DNA from: Massilia brevitalea
GTDB lineage: Bacteria; Pseudomonadota; Gammaproteobacteria; Burkholderiales; Burkholderiaceae_D
Direction of reading: 5' to 3'
NCBI RefSeq assembly: GCF_030711405.1
Contig: NZ_JAULSI010000028.1
Span: 1-57,632, forward strand
Length of the DNA stretch: 57,632 nt
This document shows, one piece after another, positions 26,901 through 36,074 of the stretch. The notes beneath the pieces were generated by a model. That model was not told the DNA's origin and searched no databases. It was given only the letters and a program-made list of their open reading frames with translations. Each line of letters opens with the position of its first letter. Within the stretch, counting starts at the first letter, position 1. The translations under genes and the position numbers were made by a program.

Positions 26901-28804
26901 TCGGCGACCTTGTTGCGCTGGCCGATATGGGTATCAGCGACGGCTTCACCGTTCACCAGCAGGGCGAAGCGGGCGCCGAGTGCGCCTTTGACGCGCACGG
27001 TGGCCTGGCTCGAGACCAGCACGGCGCCGTTTTCCAGGTCGACGAAGCCGAGGGTGTTGTCGAGCTGGGCCAGGTCGACCTTGACTGGGGCAGCCTTGGC
27101 GGCCGGGGCATGCACGGTGGCGTCGGCGGCCTTGGTGTCCGCTTTGATGACGGCGCGGCGCGCAGCGATCTCGCGGCGCAGGGCGTCGCTGCAGCCTGCC
27201 AGGGCGAAGTCGGCCTTGGCCAGCTCGCCATCCTTGGCGTCGACGAAACGGCTGCCGGCGTCGCCAGCGTTACGCTGCGACAGCACCGACAGGGTGGCGC
27301 CCTGCGGCAGGGTCGATGGATCGACCTTGGCGACGTGGGTGCGTGGACGGGTTTCCAGGAAGCTGTACTTGCCGTCAATATCGGTGCGGGCAAAGGCGCC
27401 GTCTTCCAGGTAGATGCGCACGCCCGGCACGCCCGGCTCGTCCTTGTCCTGCACGCCGTTGGCGTTGCAGTCGGCAAACACTTTACCGAGGATCACGCCT
27501 TTTTCCGAGAACACGCCGGCCTCGACCTTCACCTTGGCGGCGGCGATCACGCTGGACAGGGCCAGTGGCGCGGCGCTGGTGGCGCTGGCGCGGTTGATGC
27601 CGTCGCCTTGCAGGGCGCCGGCGCCGATGCGCACGCGGTAGCGCAGGGTCATGCTGGCGCTGGCCGGCACGGCGCCGATGTCGAATTGCAGGGCGGTGGC
27701 AGTGCCGGCCTGCGGGTCGGCCACTTTCACGTTATCCAGGCGCACGGTGCCCGGCACCAGGGCAAAACCGGCCGGCAGCACGTCGTCGACCTTCACGCCG
27801 GCCAGGGCTTGCTCGGCGGTATTGTGGACGATGACGGTTTAGTCGACGAAGTCGCCGATCTCGGCAATGGCGCGCGAGGCGTTCTTTTCCAGGTACAGGG
27901 TGCCCGGCACGGCGTCCAGGGGCACGTCGATGGTCACCACGCCGCTGGCGGCGCTGACGGTGAAGCTGCCGCCGTAGGAACCGTACAGGTTGATTTCGCG
28001 GCCTTCCGGCAGCAGGCCGGCAGCCAGCTTCGACGGGAAGGTGTAGTTGGTCGGCGCGGTCACGGCCAGGCGGTACAGGCTGGGGGCGACCAGCGGGAAG
28101 TGGTAGTGGCCGTCGGCGTCGGTGACGACGGTGCTCGGCATGCGGGTTTCGCCGTCGGTGTCGAACACCACGGCGGCTTCGCCGGGACGGCCGCCGTTGC
28201 CGTCGCCGGTGACGTCGATCAGGGTCACGGTGGCGCCGGCCAGGGTCTGGTTGGTCTTGCTGTCGAACACGATGCCGACCGGGTCGACCAGGATCGAGGC
28301 GAACGCGGTATTGCCGCCGCAGCTCTCGATGGAGGCCATCAGGGTGTCGTCGGCCATCACCTCGAGGGCGCCGTTGCCGGCGCTGACGTCGCTCATGCTC
28401 TTCGCTTCGTCGGTCGTTGCCTTCGAGGTGATGTGGAAGACGGCGCTGTCGACATCGGTCTCGTCGGCCAGGTAGCTCTGGGTGTCGCCGGTCTTTTTCG
28501 ACGAGATGTTCAGGGTAATCGTGTCGATCCTGGTCGGGTCGGTGTCGCAGGCCGGCGCGACCGCTTCGACGAACAGCGCACGGCCGTAGGTCGTGACGAT
28601 GGCCTGGGTGGTGTAATTTGCGTTGGTGAAATAGCGGATGGTTTCCGGCTGCATCGCGCGCACGACGTTCGATTGCAGGTTCACGTTCTTGCCCTGCGCG
28701 TCGGCATAGGCGCCGGTGGCCTGGTTGCGGATCGCCGCGTGGGCGCCGGTGCACAGGAAGAGCAGGGTGAACAGGGAGATCAGGAAACGCAAACGATTGT
28801 TCAT
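24000..28804 (-). pseudogene. Giant surface protein (SdrD-B/DUF11/Big-1 repeats plus C-terminal barrel), two lesions
   Basis: The three open segments are one gene of about 1,600 codons. From ATG 28804: signal peptide (LISLFTLLFLCTGAHA), a DUF11-like domain, and an SdrD-B/prealbumin-like domain (GATVTLIDVTGDG, VTDADGHYHFP). After GDFVD a TAA (27839-27841) stands where DUF11 repeats have Tyr (FVDYTV), and the frame continues TVIVHNTAEQALAGVKVDDVLP. A second SdrD-B domain (GKVFADCNANGVQDKDEPGV) and Ig/Big-1-like domains follow. At a five-C run (26555-26559, plus strand) one base is missing and the frame changes. The rest (GEFALRAPNEAGEAKLV onward) is a long beta-strand-rich outer-membrane barrel ending VRLRMKFDE and a short tail. 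If intact, it would display its repeats outside the cell. Confidence 0.75.
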
Positions 28805-28915
28805 GGCGGCAAACTCAGGAATTCGGGCGTAGAGATCCCCATCCGCCGCCATTGCTGGCGGTGGACGGGGAGGTTCTTGTTATTTATTTATTGTTGTTGG
28901 CGAATGCCGGTGCGG

Positions 28916-30244
28916 TTACTGCGAGATCTTGACGCCGAAGGTCATCGTCGACGACTGGCCCGGCGACATGGTGCCGATGGTGGCCGACAGGGTGCCGAGC
29001 AGGTTGACGATCGGCGCAATGACCGCGCCGGTAGTGCTGCCAGGCGCCGAGTGGAAGCTCGTATAGGCCGGGATCGTGTCGCGAACGATCAGGGTGTTGA
29101 CATCGGTCGCGCCGGTGTTGGTGGCCGTGATCTGGTAGCGGATGCAGGCGCCCGGTACGGCGCCGGCAGTGATGTTGTCGGCGCTGAAGTCGGTATCCGG
29201 CGTGCCGTCGTAGGCGGCATCCAGGGCTTGCTTCTTGGTCAGGGTGACTTGCACGGCTTCGTTCACGACGTTCACGGCGGCGTGGATGGTGTCGCCTACG
29301 CTCGTCGTGCCCGACTGCGCGCGGAAGTACAGCTGGGTGGTGGCCGGGGTCGCGCCGGCGGCAACCGTCACGTCGGCGTACACCATGCGGTAGGCGCCGC
29401 TGTTGACTTGCGCATTGTTGATGGTGTTGCCGAAGCCATCCTTGAACACCACGGTCCAGCCGCTCGGCAGGTCGGTGTTGGCGAAGGTGGAGCTGGTGCT
29501 GGCCTGCAGGTTGAAGGTCTCGTTGCTGCCGCCCGCGTTGTTCAAGTAGATGGTGAAGCGGGTGGTCGAGCCGGCGGTGGTGGTGTTGGTGACCACGGCC
29601 GCGGTTTCCGCACCGGCGCCCGCGCCGGTGGCGCCATTGCCAGGGCCGTTGGCGGTGATGTCCATCAGCGCCGAAGCGGTGACGGTCGTCGTGTCCTTGC
29701 TGGTGGCAACGACTTGCGGATTGAAGGTGCTGGTGGCCTTGACGGTCAGCTCGTTGTTGGTGCCCGGTGCGGCATTCGCCGGCAGGGTTGCCACGGCAAC
29801 GAAGCGGAAGGTCTCACCGGCCGGCAGGCTGCCGGTGCCGGTGATCGGGGTAGCGTTGTCGGCGATGCCGTCGCCGTTGGCGTCGGCATAGAACACGACA
29901 TTGGCCATGTTGAAGGCGCCGCCGTTGGTTGCGCTCAGCGTGAAGGTGTCGGCGCCGTTGCCGGTGTTGGTGATGCTGTGCGAATACACCACTTGCGCGC
30001 TGGCGGCGGCGTTCTTGGCCGAGCCGTCGCCCATGTCGGCGCTGCCGACCTGCTGCACCACGGTGGTGACGATGTTCGACACGGCGGTATGGCCGCGCAG
30101 CAGCGAGTCGAGGTAGACGGCGCTGGCCTGGTTGGTGATCTCGGTGCCGGCGGCGGTGGTCGCCGCATGCGCGCCTTGGGAAGCGAGCACGAGCATGGTT
30201 GCAGCGAACGACAGGCGTGCAGGGGCATTCAAACGAAGTTTCAT
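28916..30244 (-). CDS. Exported DUF11-repeat protein
   Basis: The 442-residue product has a signal peptide (1-28, ending GAHA) and an almost entirely beta-strand, Thr/Asn/Gly-rich mature part. It has two or three DUF11-like modules: SHSITNTGNGADTFTLSATNGG near 90, TRFTIYLNNAGGSNETFNLQ near 225, and IRYQITATNTGATDVNTLIV near 365. The N-terminal ATTAAGTEITNQASAVYLDS matches the start of the giant neighbour (AAIRNQATGAYADAQG), suggesting a shared assembly or docking segment. It precedes the giant surface gene by about 110 bp on the same strand. There is no membrane anchor, so it is secreted or periplasmic. DUF11 domains are common in bacterial and archaeal surface proteins. Confidence 0.75.
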   Translation of the reverse strand: MKLRLNAPARLSFAATMLVLASQGAHAATTAAGTEITNQASAVYLDSLLRGHTAVSNIVTTVVQQVGSADMGDGSAKNAAASAQVVYSHSITNTGNGADTFTLSATNGGAFNMANVVFYADANGDGIADNATPITGTGSLPAGETFRFVAVATLPANAAPGTNNELTVKATSTFNPQVVATSKDTTTVTASALMDITANGPGNGATGAGAGAETAAVVTNTTTAGSTTRFTIYLNNAGGSNETFNLQASTSSTFANTDLPSGWTVVFKDGFGNTINNAQVNSGAYRMVYADVTVAAGATPATTQLYFRAQSGTTSVGDTIHAAVNVVNEAVQVTLTKKQALDAAYDGTPDTDFSADNITAGAVPGACIRYQITATNTGATDVNTLIVRDTIPAYTSFHSAPGSTTGAVIAPIVNLLGTLSATIGTMSPGQSSTMTFGVKISQ

Positions 30245-30277
30245 CTTGTTATTCCTTTTAAAAACAGGGTTTTACGA

Positions 30278-30754
30278 TCAATTGTTCGCGCTATTCAGGC
30301 GCATGCGGGACTTCACGGTCGCCGCCTGGCCGGGGGGCAAATCGCCCAGGTCCCAGCGCAGGAAGCGGTATTCGGTTGCGGGTACGGCTTCGGTGACTTT
30401 CTTGCCATCACGCACGACTTCGCGTTTCAGGGGCACAGCGGCGTAGGTCTTGCCATCCAGGCTGGCTTCCACCTTGGCGGGGGAGGCAGTGTCCGGGAGG
30501 TAAGCCATTCCGCCTTCCGGGACCGGCAGCACCGCTTTGGTCTGCTTGGCCGGGGTGCTGCCGTTGTTGCGGTAGGTCACCTGGTATTCGATGGTGTCGC
30601 CGGGGTTGGCGCGGGTGGTCGGGACCAGCTTGACGTCCTTGGCCGAGCCGACGACCTGGAAGGCTTGCAGGGTGACGTTGACGTCGCTGGGGGCGGCGAA
30701 TGCCGAGCTCAGTTGAAACAGGCAAAGTGCCAGGAAGAGAAAGACGCGTTCCAC
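30278..30754 (-). CDS. Small exported DUF11-type protein, first gene of the DUF11 operon
   Basis: The 158-residue product starts at GTG 30754, behind a GGAG ribosome site at the right distance, and has a signal peptide (MERVFLFLALCLFQLSSAFA). The mature part is a single DUF11-like immunoglobulin fold (ANPGDTIEYQVTYRNNGSTP) ending with LRWDLGDLPPGQAATVKSRM. It begins a run of four exported proteins on the minus strand (30754 down to 22272) sharing this fold. A single-domain subunit encoded first could be a structural unit or chaperone-like partner of the larger proteins; that is speculation. Confidence 0.72.
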   Translation of the reverse strand: MERVFLFLALCLFQLSSAFAAPSDVNVTLQAFQVVGSAKDVKLVPTTRANPGDTIEYQVTYRNNGSTPAKQTKAVLPVPEGGMAYLPDTASPAKVEASLDGKTYAAVPLKREVVRDGKKVTEAVPATEYRFLRWDLGDLPPGQAATVKSRMRLNSANN

Positions 30755-30849
30755 AAATGCTCCGGTATCGAGAGCCGCCCGCTGACAAGGCCCGGGTGGC
30801 AAAGGCCGGTCAAGGTTTCTGGATTTGCTGAATTTCCCTGACGAAACGC

Positions 30850-30878
30850 ATCGTATCGAATTTACTGATTTGATGCAA
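30850..30878 (-). promoter_or_regulatory. Promoter candidate for the DUF11 operon
   Basis: On the minus strand TTGCAT (30878-30873) is followed after 17 bp by TACGAT (30855-30850), about 95 bp upstream of the first DUF11 gene. Both boxes match the sigma70 consensus only moderately. A TTTACTGATT motif lies in the spacer. Confidence 0.4.
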
Positions 30879-31381
30879 AGTTTTTTTGCCGTACGACATC
30901 ATTGTTGCTCCGACGCACCTTCGCGGTGCGTGTCGGGACGTGGGGCAGGAGCATTCCCCTTATATAGGGAAGGGCAGGCGCATCCTCCTTGCCAGTCCGT
31001 CTAGTCTTTCTTTCACGGGGCGTCAGCACCTGCCACGCGCATATTCGGGCGCAGCTCAGCTGTAGGAAATTCGGTGGCGAAATCGGACGGGACAGCCCAG
31101 CCGATAGCTCAGCAATACTTAATTTGGTTTGTGAGATACTTCCGGTTATAAGCCGGTTGAGTGCTCAGTTGTAGGAAATTTGGTGTTAGTTCACCATGTT
31201 TTCTGACCTGTCAAGTGGCTGTTGGTCTTCAGCAACACGTTCAAGATCATTTCGTTATTTTCCGATTTGCCGGATTTACTGATTCGTTGATTTCGGGCAT
31301 CATAGTTTCCGCTGACCAAGAAAGAACGTCAGCCCCGTCTCCGGCACCGTGCCGGGTTTATTCGCTCTCTACAGGTCAGCC
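30879..31381. other. 503-bp divergent intergenic region with stem-loop and direct repeats
   Basis: This stretch lies between the DUF11 operon promoter and the chemotaxis cluster, and I see no convincing gene in it. It is visibly more AT-rich than the genes. It holds a stem-loop (30910-30936; CGCACC paired with GGTGCG around a TTCGC loop). It also holds a 23-base direct repeat differing at two positions (31054-31076 and 31163-31185, core TGTAGGAAATT) set 109 bp apart, and a TTTACTGATT motif at 31275-31284 also found at 30861. It probably carries control sites for both transcription units. Confidence 0.55.
31287..31316 (+). promoter_or_regulatory. Promoter candidate for the chemotaxis cluster
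   Basis: TTGATT (31287-31292) and CATAGT (31311-31316) are separated by 18 bp, 66 bp upstream of the MCP start codon. A TTTACTGATT motif overlaps the upstream edge. Confidence 0.4.
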
Positions 31382-33079
31382 ATGCAAATCAGCCAACAGG
31401 AAACCCACAACGCCGTGCACGAACTGCAAGCCATCCACACTGCGCTCAACCGCGCCCAGGCCGTCATCGAATTCACCCTCGATGGCTACATCACCCACGC
31501 CAACGAGAATTTCCTCGACGTCATGGGCTATGCCTTGGAGGAAGTGGTCGGTCAGCACCATTCGATGTTCTGCGAACCGTCGTTCGAGCAATCGGCGGCG
31601 TATGTGGATTTCTGGGCCGACCTGGCTTCGGGCAAGGTCGAGCGCGCCGGGTACAAGCGCATCGGCAAGGGCGGCCGCGAAGTCTGGATCAACGCGTCCT
31701 ACAACCCGGTGCTCGATCCGGAAGGCCGCGTGCACAAGATCGTCAAGTTCGCCACCGACGTGACCGCTGAAAAAGCACGTACCGCCGAGCTGGCCGGCCT
31801 GGTCGACGCCATGCAAAAGGCGCAAGCCGTGGTCGAATTCGACATGGACGGCTTGCTGGTCAATGCCAACGAGAATTTCCTGGGCCTGATGGGCTACGCC
31901 ATCGACGACGTGCGCGGCGAGCACCACCGCGTGTTCTGCGACGACGACTACGCCGCCAGCCTGGCCTACCGCAAGTTCTGGCAAAAGCTGAACCGCGGCG
32001 AGTTCGACTGCGGCCGCTACCGCCGCCTGGGCAACAACGGCAAGGTGGTCTGGATCCAGGCCACCTACAATCCCATCCTCGACCTGAACGGCAAGCCGGT
32101 CAAAGTGGTGAAATTCGCCACCGACATCACCGAGCAGGTGCTGCTGGAAGAGCGCAGCGCCGCGCGTACCGAAACCGAACAGCGCAAAGTGGCCGTGCTG
32201 CTCGACCTGGTGGCGCGCGCCTCGGACGGCGACCTGACCGGCGAGGCCGATGTCGTTGGCGACGAGCCGCTCGACCAGCTCTCGCGCGGCGTCATGAAGA
32301 TGATCGCCGACCTCCGCGGCGTGATCGGCGAGGTCGTGGGCGCCGCCGGCAAGCTGTCGGGTTCCTCGCGCACCATTGCCGACCGCTCGAACGTGGTCGC
32401 CGCCAGCGCCCAGGCCCTGGGCGCCACCGTCGAGGAAATGAACGCCTCGGTCGACGGCCTGACCGCCTCGATCGGCTCGATCGCCCGCAGCACCACCGAC
32501 GCGAATTCCCTGGCGCAAGCCACCCGCAACGAAGCGGAAGTCGGCGCCAAGGCCGTGGCCAAGACCATCGAAGCCATGGGCCTGATCAACCAGTCGTCGG
32601 AAGACATCGGCGAAATCGTCAAGGTCATCGGCGAGATCGCCAGCCAGACCAACATGCTGGCCTTCAACGCGGCAATCGAAGCGGCGCGTGCCGGCGAACA
32701 CGGCCTGGGCTTCTCGGTCGTAGCCGACGAAGTGCGCAAGCTGGCCGAGCGTTCCTCGCAAGCGACCAAGGAAATCTCGAAGCTGATCAACGAATCGGTG
32801 CGCCGCGTGGTGCAGGGCAGCGACATCTCGCGCCAGGCCAGCGACGCCTTTGATCGCATCGCCTCGGGCGTGGAAAAGACCTCGCTGGCGATTTCCGACA
32901 TCTCGCGCAGCGCCGACGAGCAGTCGCTCACGGCGAAAGAAGTGGCTGCCGCCATCTCCTACATCGCCCAGGAAACCGAGCGTTCGGCCGGCTCCTGCGA
33001 CAGCATCGCCCGCTCGACCGAAGGCCTGAACGAGAACGCCGAGCAGCTGAACCGCATCGTTTCCAGCTTCGTGGTGTAA
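31382..33079 (+). CDS. Soluble methyl-accepting chemotaxis protein with two PAS domains
   Basis: The product from ATG 31382 is 565 residues and has no membrane segment, so it is a cytosolic receptor. Two PAS domains with PAC motifs are near-duplicates (16-135: [25 protein letters not shown]; 138-258: [25 protein letters not shown], in parts). Both have the NPVLD/NPILD and VKFATD features of PAS domains that bind flavin or haem in Aer2/BdlA-like receptors, though the ligand is unknown. A HAMP-like region and the signalling domain follow, with the conserved hairpin tip [20 protein letters not shown] near 430. CheR, CheD and a CheW-type coupler follow directly. Confidence 0.92.
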   Translation: MQISQQETHNAVHELQAIHTALNRAQAVIEFTLDGYITHANENFLDVMGYALEEVVGQHHSMFCEPSFEQSAAYVDFWADLASGKVERAGYKRIGKGGREVWINASYNPVLDPEGRVHKIVKFATDVTAEKARTAELAGLVDAMQKAQAVVEFDMDGLLVNANENFLGLMGYAIDDVRGEHHRVFCDDDYAASLAYRKFWQKLNRGEFDCGRYRRLGNNGKVVWIQATYNPILDLNGKPVKVVKFATDITEQVLLEERSAARTETEQRKVAVLLDLVARASDGDLTGEADVVGDEPLDQLSRGVMKMIADLRGVIGEVVGAAGKLSGSSRTIADRSNVVAASAQALGATVEEMNASVDGLTASIGSIARSTTDANSLAQATRNEAEVGAKAVAKTIEAMGLINQSSEDIGEIVKVIGEIASQTNMLAFNAAIEAARAGEHGLGFSVVADEVRKLAERSSQATKEISKLINESVRRVVQGSDISRQASDAFDRIASGVEKTSLAISDISRSADEQSLTAKEVAAAISYIAQETERSAGSCDSIARSTEGLNENAEQLNRIVSSFVV

Positions 33080-33082
33080 GAC

Positions 33083-33913
33083 ATGCCGGAACTCGCCGAA
33101 CTGAACCCGCTGGAATTCGCCGCGCTGGCCGGGCTGGTGCGCGAACACACCGGCATCGCCATGCACGAGCACAAGCGCGTGCTGCTGCAGGGCCGCCTGC
33201 TGCCGCGCATGCGGTCCCTCGGCCTGGCGCGCTACCGCGACTACATCGAGCGCGTGCGCGCCGACCGCACCGAACTGCAGCCCTTCATCAACCTGGTGAC
33301 GACCAACGACACGGCCTTTTTCCGCACCCCGGCCGTGTGGGACTACCTGGAGCGCGACTTCCTGCCGGCCTGGCTGGCGGCCAACCCGGGCTGCACCCTG
33401 CGCATCTGGTCGGCTGCCGCCGCCAGCGGCGAGGAAGCCTACTCGATGGCGATGCTGTGCAGCGAATTCCAGGAGCGCCACCGCGGGTTCCGCTTCGCAA
33501 TCCAGGCCACCGACATCGATACCGGCGTGCTGGCCACGGCGGCGGAAGGCTACTACGAAGGCCGCTCGGCCGAGCGCTTCGGCGCCAGCCGTCCCGACCT
33601 GGTGCGCAAGTATTTCCGCAGCGAAGGCGAGGGCATCCGTGCGATTCCCGAACTGCGCGCCGTAGTGCGCTTCGGCGAACACCAGCTGCTGGCGCCCTGG
33701 CGCCAGGGCGCCCAGTTCGACCTGGTGCTGCTGCGCAATGTGCTGATTTATTTCGACGAAGCGACCCAGGAGCGGGTGCTGCACAGCGTGCGTGCCGCCA
33801 TGGCCCCGCAGGCGCGCCTGATCCTGGGCGAGCAGGAGTCGATTACCCGCATCGCCACCCCTTTCGATTTTGAACAAACCCACGTCTACCGCATCCGCCA
33901 AGGCCAATCATGA
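33083..33913 (+). CDS. cheR: Chemotaxis methyltransferase CheR
   Basis: The 276-residue protein shows the CheR N-terminal helical domain (to about 85) and the SAM-dependent methyltransferase domain, with RIWSAAAASGEEAYSMAM as the cofactor loop, ATDIDTGVLATAAEG as the second strand, and LVLLRNVLIYFD near 220. It methylates receptor glutamates. It starts 3 bp after the MCP stop and its own stop overlaps cheD by 4 bp, so it is translationally coupled to both. Confidence 0.93.
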   Translation: MPELAELNPLEFAALAGLVREHTGIAMHEHKRVLLQGRLLPRMRSLGLARYRDYIERVRADRTELQPFINLVTTNDTAFFRTPAVWDYLERDFLPAWLAANPGCTLRIWSAAAASGEEAYSMAMLCSEFQERHRGFRFAIQATDIDTGVLATAAEGYYEGRSAERFGASRPDLVRKYFRSEGEGIRAIPELRAVVRFGEHQLLAPWRQGAQFDLVLLRNVLIYFDEATQERVLHSVRAAMAPQARLILGEQESITRIATPFDFEQTHVYRIRQGQS

Positions 33914-34398
33914 ACCTGCACTTCGAACAAACCCGTCACGTTTTCGCTGGTCAAATGCAGGTTGGCGCCGGCGAGCAGGTCCTGACCGCGCTGCTCGGCT
34001 CCTGCGTGGGCATCGGCATGATCTGGCGTAACGGCCGCCGCTGCGCGCTGGCCCACTGCCTGCTGCCGGAAACCGACATGACCTCGCTTGACGCCAACGC
34101 GCGCTACGTCAGCGACGCCGTGCCGCGCATGCTGCGCGAACTCGGCGTGCGCCGCGAGCAGTACGACGAAGTCGAAGTGGTGGTGGCCGGCGGCGCCAGC
34201 ATGCTGGCCGCCCTGCGCGGCGCCGAGCCGATCGGCCGCCGCAACGTGGCCGCCGCGCGCGAACACCTGAGCCGCCGCGGCCTGCGCGTGCGCTACGAAG
34301 ATGTCGGTGGCCACCAGGGCCGCCGCATCAGCATCGACTGCGACAGCCACAGCTACTCGGTGGTCGGTATCGGCCGTACCCCGGGAGTGCTGCAATGA
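33910..34398 (+). CDS. cheD: Chemoreceptor glutamine deamidase CheD
   Basis: The 162-residue protein has the CheD catalytic set: Thr26 in VLTALLGSC, Cys32 and His49 (ALAHCLLPE). It also has the VVVAGGASML turn and the closing VGGHQGRRISIDCDSHSYSV stretch, here given in part. CheD deamidates specific receptor glutamines to glutamates before methylation. It overlaps cheR at its start and the CheW-type gene at its end (ATGA), placing it inside a tightly coupled four-gene cluster. No cheC or cheY is nearby. Confidence 0.92.
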   Translation: MNLHFEQTRHVFAGQMQVGAGEQVLTALLGSCVGIGMIWRNGRRCALAHCLLPETDMTSLDANARYVSDAVPRMLRELGVRREQYDEVEVVVAGGASMLAALRGAEPIGRRNVAAAREHLSRRGLRVRYEDVGGHQGRRISIDCDSHSYSVVGIGRTPGVLQ

Positions 34399-36004
34399 TG
34401 CCGGCGCTGGGTCACGAGACGAGCGCGCTGTCGGCTGCACCGGACGCGATGCCGGACGCCAAGGCAGCCCTGGCGGCCATGAATGCCGCGCGCGCCCAGG
34501 CGGCGCGCGTGCTGGCCGATGCCGCCGGCATGGAGCTGTACGGCACCTTCCACCTGAACGGCCAGGAGTTCGCGCTGCCGGCGCTGGCAATCCGCGAAGT
34601 GGTCAACCTGCCGGAACAGATCACCGCGATTCCGCTGTCGCCATGCTACCTGGAGGGTATCTTCACCCTGCGCGGCGCCGCGATTCCCGTGCTCAACCTG
34701 GGCCGCATCTTCGACGCTGCCGCACCCGGCGTGAGCGAAGGCCAGCGTATCGCCATCCTCGACCACGACGGCGTGCAGGTTGGCCTGCTGTTCGACGCCA
34801 CCGGCGAAGTGCTGCGCGTGCGTCCGGAACAGCGTAGCAGCGTGCAGTACGGTGAACACAGCGGCGCGGCGGCCGTGATCAACGGCGCCATCCTGCTCGA
34901 CGAAGGCCGGCGCCTGGTGCAGGTGCTCGATGCAAACGCCCTGATCCGCGTGGAAAACGTGCCGCAGGTGCGGTCGCTGGCCGGCGCCGCGCGCAGCGCC
35001 GAGCGCGCGCGCTTCCTGCGCCAGGCCGAAGGCCACAAGGGCATTACCTTCCGCGCCGGCGCCATGACCTTCGCATTGCCCATGCTGGCGGTGCAGGAAA
35101 TCATCCGCGTCCCGGAGATCCAGGCCTCGGTCATGCTCAGCGCGCTGTGCAAGGGCTGGATCAACCTGCGCGGCAAGGCCGTCGGCGTGGTCGACTTCGG
35201 CGTGCTGCTGCAATGCGCCACCCCCCCCCCGGCGAGGAAGAACGCCGCATCCTGATCGTGCGCCTCGGCGACGACCTGCTCGGCCTGCTGGTCGATTCGG
35301 TGGACGATGTGCGTGCCTACTACGACAGCGACATCCTGCCGATCCCGATGCTGGGCACGCGCCGCGCCGGCATGTTCCGCGGCTGCCTGCCGCACCCGGA
35401 CGGCAAGGACGCGCTGTTCCTGGCGGCCGAGCACATCTTCACGCAAGGCGAAGTGGCCGAGATCTGCGCCGGCCACCGCCGCCTGTACGGCGACGAAGCC
35501 GCCGCCGCCGCCCGCCGCGAATCGACGGTGACGCGGCGCCAGGTCTACCTGGCGTTCTCGCTGGGCACACCCTGGGCGGCCGACATCGGCCAGGTGCGCG
35601 AGATCGTACCGTTCGGTTCGATCGCCCTGCGCCCGCCGGGCATGCCGGACTGCGTGGAAGGCATGATGCAGCTGCGCCAGCAGATGGTGTGCGTGGTCGA
35701 CCTGCGTCGCCTGTACGGCATGCCGGCCCTGGACGACCTGTCGGAGCGCAAGATCCTGATCCTCGAGCACGAGGGCGAGAGCTTTGGTCTGGTGGTCGAT
35801 GGCGTGGACAGCATCATGACCGTCTCGGACCGCCAGCGCCGCCCATCGCCCAAGCTGACCCGCAACGAAGGCCTGGCCGGCGACATGCGCCGCGATTTGA
35901 ACGAGGTGCTGGAAGTGCCGGACGAGCATGGTGTCGAGCGCGTGATCTGCCTGTTCGACAAGGAGCGCTTTGCAGCAACGCTGCGCGAGCAGCTGGGCGG
36001 TTGA
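34395..36004 (+). pseudogene. Triple-CheW coupling protein interrupted at a C10 tract
   Basis: The first frame encodes one complete CheW domain (about 38-190; FHLNGQEFALPALAIREVVN) and the first half of a second (about 215-275; INLRGKAVGVVDFGVLLQ). After CATPPP it falls into a stop ending at 35255. The missing half (GEEERRILIVRLGDDLLGLL, then FRGCLPHPDGKDALFLAAE) and a third CheW domain (about 375-530; QVYLAFSLGTPWAADIGQVREI, in parts) are read one frame over to the TGA ending at 36004. The shift lies exactly at ten consecutive C residues (35221-35230); eleven would restore a protein of about 536 residues. CheW domains link receptors to CheA, and a three-domain form may act as scaffold. The tract could be a slippage switch, a fixed mutation or a sequencing artefact. 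Confidence 0.85.
35221..35230. repeat. C10 homopolymer inside the triple-CheW gene
   Basis: Ten C residues follow GCGCCA. Runs of this length are slippage-prone, and the reading frame is broken exactly here by one base. Confidence 0.9.
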
Positions 36005-36022
36005 AGATCGCGTGATCGAATG

Positions 36023-36051
36023 AAAAACAGGCGCTGCGGCGCCTGTTTTTT
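36023..36051. terminator. Strong intrinsic terminator after the chemotaxis cluster
   Basis: AAAAACAGGCGC and its perfect complement GCGCCTGTTTTT form a 12-bp stem with a TGCG loop, followed by T. It lies 18 bp after the CheW stop and could work in both directions because the A-run also serves the other strand. Confidence 0.9.
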
Positions 36052-36074
36052 CACGGATTGTCGGGAAATCTCCT

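Noticed and set aside
26675..30841. A 1,388-codon open frame on the plus strand opposite the DUF11 genes
   Set aside because: It is antisense to genes with signal peptides and domain motifs, its translation is Gly/His/Val/Gln-rich low complexity, and it merely reflects high GC with few stop codons.
30989..31174. A 61-codon open frame in the DUF11/chemotaxis spacer
   Set aside because: No ribosome site or recognisable composition, and it crosses one copy of a direct repeat; treated as noncoding.
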